A stretch of DNA of 64,000 nt from Chryseobacterium nepalense (GCF_023195755.1 NZ_CP096203.1:310001-374000); one strand, 5' to 3'; shown: positions 17,587 to 27,228, counted from the stretch's first letter. The notes: a model not told the origin generated them from the sequence alone. Translations and numbers: made by a program.

Positions 17587-18015
17587 TTATCTGAATTTCC
17601 GGTTAGAATTGCTGTAATTACCGGCATTTATTCCGTGGAAATTATTGTAGGTGTAATAAAGATCCTTAAAGTAAATATCCGTATCGGCATCATATTTTTC
17701 AATCGCAGGAAGAGTGTGCTGCTTCTTGGATGCGCTGTAAGCGTATTTCTTTTTGGAAACTGTTTTTTTCTTAGGACAATGGCAGTGCAGATGGTCCTGT
17801 TTTCTGTGCTCATCAAGTTCAACAACTTTAATCTCAGTACGCTCATACTTTTTGAATTTTTCAAAAGCATTCAGATCAAGGGTAAACCAGGGTTCGCCAT
17901 GATAAAAATAATGATCGGTAATTTCAGGATTAAAAATATCTTTATTTTCTAGTGGTGCGGATGAGTAGTAACCATTGCAGTCAGTACACTTGGCAACTTG
18001 TATTTTTATCGACAT
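17587..18015 (-). CDS. Hypothetical Cys/His-rich protein
   Basis: The 142-aa protein starts MSIKIQVAKCTDCNGYY, with a CxxC pair at about 10-13, and has DHLHCHCPKKK in the middle (about 75-85). The CxxC plus the HxHCHC cluster could bind a metal such as zinc, but I do not recognise a named family. The lysine-rich stretch after the cluster (TVSKKKYAYSASKK) and the Tyr/Asn-rich tail look low in complexity. No signal peptide or membrane segment is seen. It is convergent with the polysaccharide operon and separated by the shared terminator. Role unknown. Confidence 0.65.
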   Translation of the reverse strand: MSIKIQVAKCTDCNGYYSSAPLENKDIFNPEITDHYFYHGEPWFTLDLNAFEKFKKYERTEIKVVELDEHRKQDHLHCHCPKKKTVSKKKYAYSASKKQHTLPAIEKYDADTDIYFKDLYYTYNNFHGINAGNYSNSNRKFR

Positions 18016-18311
18016 AATATTAGGATTTAAAGTGATTCTCTTTGCTATATCAGAAGTTGTGCCATAGGTGCAAATCTCACATAAAAATTAATAAACCACA
18101 TCAGGAAGATGGCAAATAATATCAGAATAGACTTTACGTAAAGAAAAACTCCGGTGAATCTTCCTCAATAATAATTTCTTTTTATTTAATTTTCGGTTAT
18201 CATAAATTTAATCTCCAAATTTTCTCCCGATTTTCTTTTTGCTATAATTTTTACGTCTTGCATATAAAAATGGTTAAGGAAAAATCAAAAAATTAACGAA
18301 TTTTTATGTCT

Positions 18312-18334
18312 AAAAGTGTTTTTTTTACACTTTT
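18312..18334. promoter_or_regulatory. Inverted repeat AAAAGTGT-T7-ACACTTTT, candidate operator
   Basis: AAAAGTGT (18312-18319) and ACACTTTT (18327-18334) are perfect reverse complements separated by seven T. The core AAGTGT-N7-ACACTT has the same half-sites and spacing as the motif in the promoters at 55029 and 59995, so it is a candidate binding site of the neighbouring Nudix-like regulator. A weak terminator-type hairpin is an alternative reading. Confidence 0.45.
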
Positions 18335-18470
18335 TAATAAAAAAAATAATCTTTTTTTTAACGTTTCTTATCATAGTATTTTAAAACAAAATTTCAATCT
18401 CTTTTTTTAATTATTTTTTTTCCAAGGTGTTGTAAACTCATGTTTTAAGATTGTCATAAGTGTAATTTTA

Positions 18471-18486
18471 ATGATAACCTTATCAT
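18471..18486. promoter_or_regulatory. Palindrome ATGATAACCTTATCAT
   Basis: This is a perfect 7-bp inverted repeat with a 2-bp centre, about 100 bases upstream of the regulator's promoter box. A second copy of TTATCAT lies at 18503-18509. It differs from the AAGTGT motif, so it may serve another regulator; which one is unknown. Confidence 0.35.
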
Positions 18487-18539
18487 AAAATATATACAAT
18501 TGTTATCATAAAAAATCGATATGTAAATAGTTGATATGT

Positions 18540-18590
18540 AAGTGTTAGCAGTAAATTTATTTTTTTTATTCAATTGAATTTTTATATTTG
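18540..18590 (+). promoter_or_regulatory. Promoter of the regulator-xylB-xylA operon with degenerate operator
   Basis: TATATTTG at 18583-18590 is an exact TAnnTTTG box 27 bases before the start codon at 18618. AAGTGT-TAGCAGT-AAATTT at 18540-18558 resembles the AAGTGT-N7-ACATTT operator in the promoters before GH3 and araB, with one changed half-site base, and is likewise followed by TATTT. No good -33 TTG sits at normal spacing. Confidence 0.5.
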
Positions 18591-18617
18591 TGATGTTACA
18601 TAAATGTTAACGATTAA

Positions 18618-19343
18618 ATGAGCCCTGACTTTATTCATACATACGTGTCTGTAGATTGTGTAGTATTCGGATTTGATCTCGAAAACCGCCTGAACATTTT
18701 ATTGGTTCAGCGACATGTAGATGAGATCCCTTTGGAAAGAAGAAGAAAACTGCCCGGAAGCCTGATCTTTAGCAACGAAGATGTAGATGATGCTGCAGAA
18801 AGAGTACTTCATGAACTTACAGGAATCCGTAAAATGGTTCTTAAACAGTTTAAATGTTTTGCAGATCCGGGACGTGCAAATAATGAACATGATATCACGT
18901 GGATGGGTAAAGAATATAAACACCATATCGACAGGATTATTACGGTGGCTTATCTTTCACTCTGCAAGATTGATCATAAGATCAACAGTACCAAGTATGA
19001 TAATGTAGACTGGTTCCCGATTGATGAAGTGCCGGAGCTGCCATTTGATCACAATAAGATTATCAGTGAATCACTGGTGGAAATCAGAAAATGGATAGAA
19101 TCAGACTTCTCTATCATTTTTGAACTGCTGCCGAAAAGATTTACCATCAGACAGCTTTATCAGCTCTACAGCGCATTAAGTGAAAAATATATTGACATTA
19201 AAAATTTTCATAAAAAAATATCATCATTCAACTATATCGTGCCGCTGGACGAAATTGAGAAAAATGTTTCACACCGTGCTGCAAGATATTATAAGTTCGA
19301 TGCGAAAATCTACAAGAAAAACAATACTAAACTCATTAAATAA
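18618..19343 (+). CDS. Nudix-like sugar-responsive transcriptional regulator (AraR/NrtR type)
   Basis: The 241-aa protein has an N-terminal Nudix-fold domain (about 8-140) and a C-terminal winged-helix domain (about 150-235, with FTIRQLYQLYSAL). The Nudix box region (about 47-70) reads RVLHELTGI where catalytic enzymes have REUXEEXGU, so two of the key glutamates are lost. This suggests a sensor and not a hydrolase. Family knowledge: Bacteroidetes Nudix-related regulators such as the Bacteroides AraR control pentose genes and bind sugars or derivatives. Being directly upstream of xylB-xylA, it most likely responds to xylose or arabinose. The operator motif proposed here is inference. Confidence 0.82.
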   Translation: MSPDFIHTYVSVDCVVFGFDLENRLNILLVQRHVDEIPLERRRKLPGSLIFSNEDVDDAAERVLHELTGIRKMVLKQFKCFADPGRANNEHDITWMGKEYKHHIDRIITVAYLSLCKIDHKINSTKYDNVDWFPIDEVPELPFDHNKIISESLVEIRKWIESDFSIIFELLPKRFTIRQLYQLYSALSEKYIDIKNFHKKISSFNYIVPLDEIEKNVSHRAARYYKFDAKIYKKNNTKLIK

Positions 19344-19361
19344 AAGCTCCTCAATAAAATT

Positions 19362-20846
19362 ATGTACTTACTAGGCTATGACATCGGCAGTTCTTCTGTA
19401 AAAGTTTGTCTCATCGAGGCATCCAGCGGAAAAGTGATTGCTTCAGAATTTTCCCCGAAAAAGGAAATGAAAATCACCGCTGTGAATCCGGGATGGGCAG
19501 AACAGAACCCTGTTGATTGGTGGACTAACCTTAAACTGGCACACGAAGCCGTAATGCACGAATCAGGAATTCATGCCGAAGACATCAAAGGAATCGGAAT
19601 TACCTGGCAGATGCACGGTCTTATCCTGGTAGACAAAGATCAGAATTTATTGAGACCGTCTATTATATGGTGTGACAGCCGTGCGGTACAGTATGGCGAA
19701 AGAGCTTTCAAAGAAATAGGAGAAGAAAAATGCCTGTCGCATTTGCTGAATTCACCGGGTAATTTTACGGCATCCAAATTAGCCTGGGTAAAAGAAAACG
19801 AACCGGAAATTTTTAATAAAATTGATAAAATAATGCTTCCGGGAGATTACATCGCCATGAGACTTTCCGGACAGATAGGAATGACCATTGAAGGCCTTTC
19901 GGAAGGGATTTTCTGGGACTTTAAAAACAACTGTATTTCAGAAGATGTGATTGGCCACTACGGAATACCTAAAAGCTTCTTCCCAGAGATTATTCCTACT
20001 TTTGGAATCCAGGCTACGGTTTCTGCAGCAGCTGCTCAGGAATTAGGTTTAAAAGAAGGAACCCCGATTTCCTACAGAGCCGGAGATCAGCCGAACAACG
20101 CACTTTCGCTGAACGTGTTTAATCCGGGAGAAATCGCTTCCACTGCCGGAACTTCAGGAGTTGTTTACGGAGTGCTTGATCAGCTGGAATATGATAAATT
20201 ATCAAGAGTTAATACGTTTGCCCACGTTAATTATACTCCGGAACAGATCAGGCTGGGCGTTTTACTCTGCATCAACGGGACAGGAATTCTGAATTCATGG
20301 TTGAAGCATAATTTTGCAACGTCATTATCCTCATATGGAGACATGAATGAGCTGGCTTCACTTTCGCCTGTAGGATCTAAAGGTCTTAGCATTGTCCCTT
20401 TCGGTAACGGTGCCGAAAGAGTGTTGGAAAACAAAGAAACCAACTGCTCAATTCACGGAATTAATTTTAACATTCACACTAAAGGAGATATTCTGCGTGC
20501 GGCGCAGGAAGGAATTGTCTTTTCCTATGAATACGGAATGAATATCATGAGAAATATCGGGATGGATATTCAGGTAATCCGTGCAGGAAATGCCAATATG
20601 TTTTTAAGTTCAATATTTCGTCAGTCACTTTCCAGTGTCAGCAATGCGGTTATTGAACTTTATGATACCGACGGAGCTGTAGGAGCTGCAAGAGCTGCGG
20701 GAATAGGAATCGGGTTTTATGCAGATTCTAAAGAAGCTTTTTCATCACTCGAAAAAATAGCAGTGATAGAGCCTGAACACGAAAAACAAGAACAATATCT
20801 GGAAGCTTACACAAGATGGAAACATCATCTTAATGAAATAATCTAA
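19362..20846 (+). CDS. xylB: Xylulokinase
   Basis: The 494-aa FGGY-family kinase begins with the phosphate-binding loop LGYDIGSSSVKV. Further motifs are GITWQMHGLIL (about 79-89), SIIWCDSRA (about 102), GTSGVVYGV (about 266-274) and the C-terminal VIRAGNANMFLSSIFRQSL (about 406). QMHG followed by IIWCDSR is typical of xylulokinase and not of glycerol or ribulose kinases. It phosphorylates D-xylulose to D-xylulose 5-phosphate for the pentose phosphate pathway. It lies 18 bases after the regulator gene and 95 bases before xylose isomerase, so the three probably form one transcript. Confidence 0.92.
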   Translation: MYLLGYDIGSSSVKVCLIEASSGKVIASEFSPKKEMKITAVNPGWAEQNPVDWWTNLKLAHEAVMHESGIHAEDIKGIGITWQMHGLILVDKDQNLLRPSIIWCDSRAVQYGERAFKEIGEEKCLSHLLNSPGNFTASKLAWVKENEPEIFNKIDKIMLPGDYIAMRLSGQIGMTIEGLSEGIFWDFKNNCISEDVIGHYGIPKSFFPEIIPTFGIQATVSAAAAQELGLKEGTPISYRAGDQPNNALSLNVFNPGEIASTAGTSGVVYGVLDQLEYDKLSRVNTFAHVNYTPEQIRLGVLLCINGTGILNSWLKHNFATSLSSYGDMNELASLSPVGSKGLSIVPFGNGAERVLENKETNCSIHGINFNIHTKGDILRAAQEGIVFSYEYGMNIMRNIGMDIQVIRAGNANMFLSSIFRQSLSSVSNAVIELYDTDGAVGAARAAGIGIGFYADSKEAFSSLEKIAVIEPEHEKQEQYLEAYTRWKHHLNEII

Positions 20847-20870
20847 AACAATCAACAGAAGTTTTACATA

Positions 20871-20900
20871 GCTCTTACCGACCTCTCAAAGCCGGTGAGC
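20871..20900 (+). other. Bulged hairpin between xylB and xylA
   Basis: GCTC-TT-ACCG (20871-20880) can pair with CGGT-GAGC (20893-20900) as an 8-bp stem with a 2-base bulge and a loop of 12 bases. It is the only GC-rich piece in the 95-bp xylB-xylA gap and is not followed by a T-run, so it is more likely an mRNA-processing or stability element than a terminator. Confidence 0.3.
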
Positions 20901-20941
20901 AGGGGATTTCTACGCAAAAAAAATTAAAATAAATAAAAAAT

Positions 20942-22270
20942 ATGAACACTTTAACTGGTACGAAAGAGTTTTTTACGGGGATCGAAAAGATTAAGTTTGA
21001 AGGGAAAGAAAGCAGAAATCCAATGGCATTCCGCTACTATGATGCAGAAAAAGTAGTAATGGGAAAACCCATGAAAGACTGGACCCGTTTTGCAATGGCG
21101 TGGTGGCACACTCTGTGTGCAAACGGAAGCGATCCGTTCGGAGGGGCAACCATCCACCATCCGTGGGATATCGGAAATGATGCCGTAACAAGAGCAATGC
21201 ACAAAATGGATGCAGGCTTTGAATTCATGTCTAAAATGGGCTTCAGCTATTACTGTTTCCATGATATCGACCTTGTAGACCCTGCAGATAACTGGAAAGA
21301 TTATGAGAAGAATCTTCAGACTGTGGTTGAGTACGCCAAACAAAAGCAGGCAGAAACCGGAATTAAACTTTTATGGGGAACCGCCAATGTTTTCACCCAC
21401 GAAAGGTACATGAACGGAGCTTCTACCAACCCGAATTTTGATGTAGTAGCATGCGCGGGAACTCAGGTGAAAAACTCTATCGATGCAACCATTGCTTTAG
21501 GTGGAGAAAACTACGTATTCTGGGGCGGAAGAGAAGGATATATGAGCCTTCTAAACACAGACATGAAACGTGAAAAAGACCACCTTGCCCGTTTCCTTTC
21601 AATGTCCAGAGATTATGCGCGTCAGCAGGGTTTTAAAGGAACTTTCCTGATCGAACCTAAACCAATGGAACCTACAAAACACCAGTACGACTACGATTCT
21701 GAAACGGTAATCGGGTTTTTAAGACATTACGGACTTGACAAAGATTTTAAATTAAATATTGAAGTAAACCACGCAACCCTGGCAGGACACACTTTTGAAC
21801 ATGAGCTTCAGGTAGCGGTGGATGCCGGACTTTTAGGAAGTATTGATGCCAACAGAGGAGACTATCAGAACGGATGGGATACAGATCAGTTTCCGGTAGA
21901 TTATCTGGAAATGGTTCAGGCATGGCTGGTGCTTCTTCCGGCAGGCGGACTGGGAACCGGAGGGGTAAACTTTGATGCAAAAATCAGAAGAAATTCTATT
22001 GATCCGGAAGACTTATTCATCTCTCATATTTCAGGAATGGATGTTTTTGCAAAAGGGCTTCTGGCCGCTGCTGATATTCTTGAAAACTCAGACTATAAAA
22101 AATTAAGAACAGACCGCTACGCTTCTTTTGACAACGGAAACGGAAAGGCATTCGAAGAAGGAAACCTTAAACTGGAAGATCTTCAGAGAATAGCACATGA
22201 AATAGGGGAACCTCAGCCAAAAAGCGGAAAACAGGAATTGTTTGAAGCTATCGTAAACATGTATATCTAA
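20942..22270 (+). CDS. xylA: Xylose isomerase
   Basis: The 442-aa protein is the normal length of class II xylose isomerases. CFHDID contains the catalytic His107, followed by the expected [20 protein letters not shown] and WGGREGY segments. The metal ligand Glu238 is in [16 protein letters not shown], with [13 protein letters not shown] and GSIDANRGD after it. It converts D-xylose to D-xylulose in the cytoplasm and feeds the XylB step encoded just upstream. The ATG at 20942 follows an A-rich stretch, usual for this phylum. Confidence 0.96.
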   Translation: MNTLTGTKEFFTGIEKIKFEGKESRNPMAFRYYDAEKVVMGKPMKDWTRFAMAWWHTLCANGSDPFGGATIHHPWDIGNDAVTRAMHKMDAGFEFMSKMGFSYYCFHDIDLVDPADNWKDYEKNLQTVVEYAKQKQAETGIKLLWGTANVFTHERYMNGASTNPNFDVVACAGTQVKNSIDATIALGGENYVFWGGREGYMSLLNTDMKREKDHLARFLSMSRDYARQQGFKGTFLIEPKPMEPTKHQYDYDSETVIGFLRHYGLDKDFKLNIEVNHATLAGHTFEHELQVAVDAGLLGSIDANRGDYQNGWDTDQFPVDYLEMVQAWLVLLPAGGLGTGGVNFDAKIRRNSIDPEDLFISHISGMDVFAKGLLAAADILENSDYKKLRTDRYASFDNGNGKAFEEGNLKLEDLQRIAHEIGEPQPKSGKQELFEAIVNMYI

Positions 22271-22283
22271 TCTTAAAAAATGA

Positions 22284-22335
22284 AAAGGCTGCTAACACTA
22301 GGGATTTACCAGAACTATAATTATTAATAGCCTTT
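22284..22335 (+). other. Inverted repeat in the xylA-susC gap
   Basis: AAAGGCT (22284-22290) and AGCCTTT (22329-22335) are perfect reverse complements 38 bases apart, and the right arm is followed by ATTCAACCCTA. It could lower read-through from xylA into susC or fold in the mRNA. No promoter box was found in this gap, so susC probably depends on read-through or on a non-consensus promoter. Confidence 0.3.
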
Positions 22336-22365
22336 ATTCAACCCTAATATTTAAAAATAATAATT

Positions 22366-25260
22366 ATGAACCGATTTTATTTAGCTAAAACCAATAAGGC
22401 GGCCCTGTTTTTTGCCATGGCCTTATTACCTTCCGGCTTCGCGTATGCCCAGGTTAAAAAAGATTCGGTAACAAAAGAGAGAAAGATAGATGAAGTTGTT
22501 GTTATTGGATATGGTACACAAAGAAAAGAAGCTGTCACGGGATCTGTGGCTACCGTAAAAGGAGATGTTCTTCGTGAAGTGCCTTCAGCAAACATTACAC
22601 AGGCTTTACAGGGAAGAACTGCCGGGGTAGATATTTCCCAGACTTCTACAAAACCTGGAGCAGCCATGCAGATCCGGATCAGGGGAACAAGATCATTAAC
22701 AGGGGACAACAACCCGCTTATCGTTCTTGATGGGATTCCGTTCGTGGGATCTTTGAGCGATATTAGCTCAAGTGACATTAAAAGTATAGACATCCTCAAA
22801 GATGCTTCTGCAACGGCAATTTATGGCTCAAGAGGTGCAAACGGAGTTATACTCGTAACAACAAACAGAGGATCAAAAGGACAAAAACCGAGATTTACCT
22901 ACAACTCTTTTACCGGAGTTCAGACTCTGTTTTCAAAATACCCGATGATGGATGGGCCTAAATTTGCCCAGCTTCGTGCCTATGCCACACCTGCAGGAAA
23001 CACAACGCCTTTGTATACCAATGGTGCAGACGAAAATAACAATAACAATACCGACTGGCAAAGTCTTTACTACAAACCGGCAATGATGACCAGCCACGAT
23101 GTCGGTGTTTCAGGAGGTACGGAAGGAGGAAATTATAATGTAGGATTGTCTTACTTTAAACAAGATGCATTAATACCGCTTCAGAGCTACGAAAGATTCT
23201 CTTTGCGTACGGCAATAGATCAGCAGGTAGGGAAGTCCTTTAAATTCGGATTCACCACTAATACCAATTATTCGGTTTCAGAAGGAAACGGAGTAAATCC
23301 GGGAGCTGTTCTGGGATATTCACCGCTTGCGGATCCTTATAATGCAGACGGAACCTTCAAAAGAGTAATGAGTACTGCAGGAGGAATAGATCAGACTTGG
23401 ATCTATACCCGTAAAACATTAGAAGGATTAAACGATAAATATGTAGATGAAACCAAATCTTTTGCCTCGTACAATAACCTTTACGGTGAGGTAAGTCTTC
23501 CTCTGAACGGGCTTAAATACAGATTGAATGTTGGATTAGACTTCCGTACAGCCAATAACGGAAACTACACGGGAGTTGGAGTATTCAATACCAATCCGCT
23601 CGGACCGTCATCTGCAGGGAGAGGGAATAACCAGACCTATCACTGGGTAGTGGAAAACCTTTTAACTTACGACCGTACATTTGGCAAACATAAGGTAAAC
23701 GCGGTAGGATTATATTCGGCAGAAGGAAACAGGTTTACAAGTTCCTACATGAGTGCAAAAAATGTACCTGCAGACTTTTTCCAGTATTATAATTTAGGAC
23801 AGTCTCCTCAGGCGGACATTACCGTAAGACCGGAAGATCAGAGGTATGAGCAGACAGGTCTTCTTTCAGCGATGGGAAGAGTAATGTATACTTATGACAA
23901 TAAATATATGTTGACCGCAACGCTTCGTGCAGACGGATCTTCAAGGCTTGCTCCGGGAAATAAATGGCATACCTATCCGGCACTGTCTTTAGGATGGAAC
24001 ATTACGAATGAATCTTTCATGCAGAATATCAAGGCGCTGAATCTTTTCAAGCTAAGAGCAGGTTGGGGACAAACTTCCAATCAGGCAGTAGCTCCTTACT
24101 CAACATTAGGATCACTTACCGTAACGCCTTATAATTTCGGAGGTTCAAATGGTACAGGGGTTTACGTAAATCAGGCTCCCAACGCTGATCTCGGATGGGA
24201 ATATTCTAAAACACAAAACTACGGAGCAGATTTCGGATTATTCAATAACCGTATTACCGGTAGTATAGAATATTACAGAACACATACTTATGATCTGTTA
24301 TCTAATAAATCGCTGCCACCATCTTCAGGTCTTTCTTTTGTAACGAAAAATGTTGCGGAAACAGAAAATAAAGGATGGGAATTCTCTTTAAACGGAACAA
24401 TTTTAGACAATCCGGACGGTTTCTCTTTGGATGCAGGAGTTAACTTTTATACCAACAGAAATAAGATTTTAGCACTTGCTTCAGGAATTGACAGAGATGT
24501 AAACAACCTTTGGTTTGTAGGCCATAATATTAACTCTCTGTATGATTATCAGTATATTGGTCTTTGGCAGGCAGGAGACCCATACCAGAATATTCTTGAG
24601 CCGGGAACGGCAGCAGATGTGGTGGGTTCTATTAAAGTGCTGTATACCGGAGGATATAATGCGGACGGAACTCCTGTACGTGCTATTGGCCCGGATGACA
24701 GGCAGATTTTTGATACGGCACCGAAATATCAGGGCGGATTTAATATTCGTCTGGCATATAAAAATTTCGAACTTAGCACCGTTGGAGCTTTCCAGCACGG
24801 CGGAATTTTAATCAGTACATTGTACGGATCTGCAAGTTACTTGAATAGATTAACAGGTAGAGGAAACAACGTAGATGTAGATTATTGGACGGAAAATAAT
24901 ACAGAAGCATACTTCCCTCGTCCGGGACGCCATTTAAGTGGTGACAACCCGAAGTATTCTTCCACGTTAGCTATGTTTGATGCTTCTTATCTTAAGCTTC
25001 GTACTATTACTTTAGGATACAACATCGATAAAGATTTCTTAAAAGATCTGAAAATCACAAGTTTCAGAATCTATGTAACGGTTACCAATCCTTTAGTCCT
25101 GTTTTCACCATATCATAAGTTTTCAGGAATGGATCCGGAACCTAACTCTTTCGGAAATGAAAACCAGGCGGTTAGCGGATATCAGAGCCGTCAGCTTATT
25201 ATCGGAACCAATAATCCGTCTACAAGAAATTATTTAATGGGTCTTAATTTAACTTTTTAA
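22366..25260 (+). CDS. susC: SusC/RagA-type TonB-dependent outer-membrane transporter
   Basis: The 964-aa protein has a signal peptide (about 1-29, ending GFAYAQ), then KKDSVTKERKIDEVVVIGYG, the TonB-box-like start of SusC proteins. The plug domain (about 45-160; GRTAGVDISQTS, NPLIVLDGIPF, ASATAIYGSRGANGVILVTT) precedes a large beta-barrel ending NYLMGLNLTF. It lacks the carboxypeptidase-regulatory-like domain that usually precedes the plug in SusC proteins. Role: energy-dependent import of oligosaccharides, here probably (arabino)xylo-oligosaccharides, together with the SusD lipoprotein 12 bases downstream. Confidence 0.93.
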   Translation: MNRFYLAKTNKAALFFAMALLPSGFAYAQVKKDSVTKERKIDEVVVIGYGTQRKEAVTGSVATVKGDVLREVPSANITQALQGRTAGVDISQTSTKPGAAMQIRIRGTRSLTGDNNPLIVLDGIPFVGSLSDISSSDIKSIDILKDASATAIYGSRGANGVILVTTNRGSKGQKPRFTYNSFTGVQTLFSKYPMMDGPKFAQLRAYATPAGNTTPLYTNGADENNNNNTDWQSLYYKPAMMTSHDVGVSGGTEGGNYNVGLSYFKQDALIPLQSYERFSLRTAIDQQVGKSFKFGFTTNTNYSVSEGNGVNPGAVLGYSPLADPYNADGTFKRVMSTAGGIDQTWIYTRKTLEGLNDKYVDETKSFASYNNLYGEVSLPLNGLKYRLNVGLDFRTANNGNYTGVGVFNTNPLGPSSAGRGNNQTYHWVVENLLTYDRTFGKHKVNAVGLYSAEGNRFTSSYMSAKNVPADFFQYYNLGQSPQADITVRPEDQRYEQTGLLSAMGRVMYTYDNKYMLTATLRADGSSRLAPGNKWHTYPALSLGWNITNESFMQNIKALNLFKLRAGWGQTSNQAVAPYSTLGSLTVTPYNFGGSNGTGVYVNQAPNADLGWEYSKTQNYGADFGLFNNRITGSIEYYRTHTYDLLSNKSLPPSSGLSFVTKNVAETENKGWEFSLNGTILDNPDGFSLDAGVNFYTNRNKILALASGIDRDVNNLWFVGHNINSLYDYQYIGLWQAGDPYQNILEPGTAADVVGSIKVLYTGGYNADGTPVRAIGPDDRQIFDTAPKYQGGFNIRLAYKNFELSTVGAFQHGGILISTLYGSASYLNRLTGRGNNVDVDYWTENNTEAYFPRPGRHLSGDNPKYSSTLAMFDASYLKLRTITLGYNIDKDFLKDLKITSFRIYVTVTNPLVLFSPYHKFSGMDPEPNSFGNENQAVSGYQSRQLIIGTNNPSTRNYLMGLNLTF

Positions 25261-25272
25261 AACTGTACAGTC

Positions 25273-27228
25273 ATGATAAATTTTAACAAAAAAATGATAT
25301 TGGGAGCAATCTTTTTATCATTAACATTTACAGGATGTAACGAGATTCTTGACGAGCAGCCAAGGTCCGTCTATACTGTTGATTACTTAAGTACACCAGA
25401 CGGTATCAACCAGAGTTTTACTTCTTTATACAGACAATTACGACTTTTATATGGTAACGGTTACTTTATGAGCAACTGTCAGAATGGTACCGATGAATCT
25501 ACCTGGGCACAAAGTGCGGATGGTAATTTTAAAGAACTGGATATGTCAGGACAGGGGAATATCAATTCCAATACATTTCCTACAAGCATGGTTTGGGGTT
25601 CTGTTTTTCCATACATAAATACAGCCAACGGAATTATTGAAAAAGGGCCTGCTGCAGGTGTTGCAGAAGCCATGATTTCTGAAGCCAGGTTTTTCAGGGC
25701 GTTTGATTATTTTATGCTTGTTCAGACCTACGGAGGTGTTCCTTTGGATCTCGGTTCGGGAGAACTTAAATTTAATACAGCACCGGTAGCTACTTCCACA
25801 AGAAATACGGTACCGGAAGTTTACTCAAAAGTAATTTTCCCGGATCTTAAAAAGGCGGTAGACAATTTGCCAATTTCACCACGTGTAACGGGAGGTGTTA
25901 CGAAAAATGCAGCTAGATTATTTTTGGCTAAGGCATATCTTACTTACGGTTGGTGGTTGCAGAACCCTAACAATATCCCTACCTATCCGGAAACACCCAG
26001 AACTGATCCGGACGGTCACAATGCACAATGGTATTTCCAGCAGGCTTATGACGTGGCAATGGCGGGAATTACCAATCCTGCACCGTACAGTTTACAGGCT
26101 ACTTTTTATGATGTAAATGTAGGTTCCAATGATAGAAATAATGAATGCATGCTGTATGCAGACCATACTTCATCCAGCACATATTACAATGAAAGTGATC
26201 CTGTAGGATTCGGTTCAGGATGGGCTCCTGATAACTTTGCAGCCTGGATGCAGACCTGGAACTATACGGCCATCAAAAGCAGTAAAACAGCAGCGTGGGG
26301 CGCGAATGACGCTGTGAGTTCTATTCAGCGTGAAGCAGCTCAGTCACTGGGAAGACCTTGGGTTCGTATGTGTCCTACATTAGGTGTTATTAAAAATACT
26401 TTTGCCGATAAAACCCTTGATTCCCGTTACGATGGTACTTTTGTAACCACGTATAGAGGAAACTGGAATAAAAACGGAACAGGACTTACAACAGTACCGG
26501 TTCTATACAACGCAAACAGCCTTCCGGTACAGCCTGGAGGAGCTATTCTCAGCTTCCTGAACGACGATTCTCAAACTCCTGCCTATCCTTCAGGGGCAGG
26601 ACAAAGCGGAGTAGGAGCAGGAACACTGCCAGGAAGAGCAGACTGGGTAATTGCACCGAACGGTATCAGCAGAATTGTTTATCCTGGTCTTTGGAAAATC
26701 GGAACTTACCGTACGGATGATCCGAATGGCTTAGGTTATCCGAATGCAGGCCTTACCCGTCCGTTTAATGTTGCGAAATTCTCCGAATTTTACTTCATTG
26801 CAGCGGAAGCAGCCGTAAAAGGAGCTTCTGGAGCAATGAGCGCAAGAGATCTTATCAACGTTATCCGTGCAAGAGCAGGAAAATGGAAGTTCAATAATGC
26901 GCAGAATGTTTCTTATATCGCTGATAACAGCGCAGCTATGATCGCCGCAACGCCTTCAACAATCACTATTGATTATATCCTTGCAGAAAGATCCAGAGAA
27001 TATTATGGAGAATTCTACAGATGGTATGATTTGGTACGTACCCAAAAATGGGAGCAGTATGCAGCTACCTACCAGATCGCAGGAGCTTCTTACGGAGACC
27101 ATACGCCGCAGACGGTAACAAGAACAATAAAACCTTTCCATTATCTGAGACCGATTCCTCAGAATCAGCTGGATGCGATGGAAGTGTCTGCAGATGTAAA
27201 AGCAAAATACCAGAATCCTGGTTATTAA
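25273..27228 (+). CDS. susD: SusD/RagB-type glycan-binding lipoprotein
   Basis: The 651-aa protein has a lipobox ending at about Cys22 (LTFTGCNE). SusD N-terminal segments include DGINQSFTSLYRQLRLLYGN and ISEARFFRAFDYFMLVQTYGGVPL, and the C-terminal RagB domain has ELAERSRE-type IDYILAERSREYYGEFYRWYDLVRT (about 565-590) and FHYLRPIPQNQLD. It sits on the cell surface as the lid of the SusC barrel and binds the incoming glycan. No SusE-like surface glycan-binding protein gene follows it. Confidence 0.93.
   Translation: MINFNKKMILGAIFLSLTFTGCNEILDEQPRSVYTVDYLSTPDGINQSFTSLYRQLRLLYGNGYFMSNCQNGTDESTWAQSADGNFKELDMSGQGNINSNTFPTSMVWGSVFPYINTANGIIEKGPAAGVAEAMISEARFFRAFDYFMLVQTYGGVPLDLGSGELKFNTAPVATSTRNTVPEVYSKVIFPDLKKAVDNLPISPRVTGGVTKNAARLFLAKAYLTYGWWLQNPNNIPTYPETPRTDPDGHNAQWYFQQAYDVAMAGITNPAPYSLQATFYDVNVGSNDRNNECMLYADHTSSSTYYNESDPVGFGSGWAPDNFAAWMQTWNYTAIKSSKTAAWGANDAVSSIQREAAQSLGRPWVRMCPTLGVIKNTFADKTLDSRYDGTFVTTYRGNWNKNGTGLTTVPVLYNANSLPVQPGGAILSFLNDDSQTPAYPSGAGQSGVGAGTLPGRADWVIAPNGISRIVYPGLWKIGTYRTDDPNGLGYPNAGLTRPFNVAKFSEFYFIAAEAAVKGASGAMSARDLINVIRARAGKWKFNNAQNVSYIADNSAAMIAATPSTITIDYILAERSREYYGEFYRWYDLVRTQKWEQYAATYQIAGASYGDHTPQTVTRTIKPFHYLRPIPQNQLDAMEVSADVKAKYQNPGY

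Larger units (their letters stand above)
18016..18617. other. 600-bp AT-rich control region upstream of the sugar regulator
   Basis: The region separates the minus-strand Cys/His-rich gene from the Nudix-like regulator. No gene is seen. It contains a T-loop inverted repeat at 18312-18334, a perfect palindrome at 18471-18486 with further TTATCAT copies nearby (18503-18509), an AAGTGT motif at 18540 and a consensus promoter box at 18583-18590. The rest is A/T runs. Confidence 0.8.

Noticed and set aside
17587..18617. Integration boundary between capsule and sugar loci
   Set aside because: No tRNA gene, integrase, direct repeats or transposase was seen, so a mobile origin is not supported.
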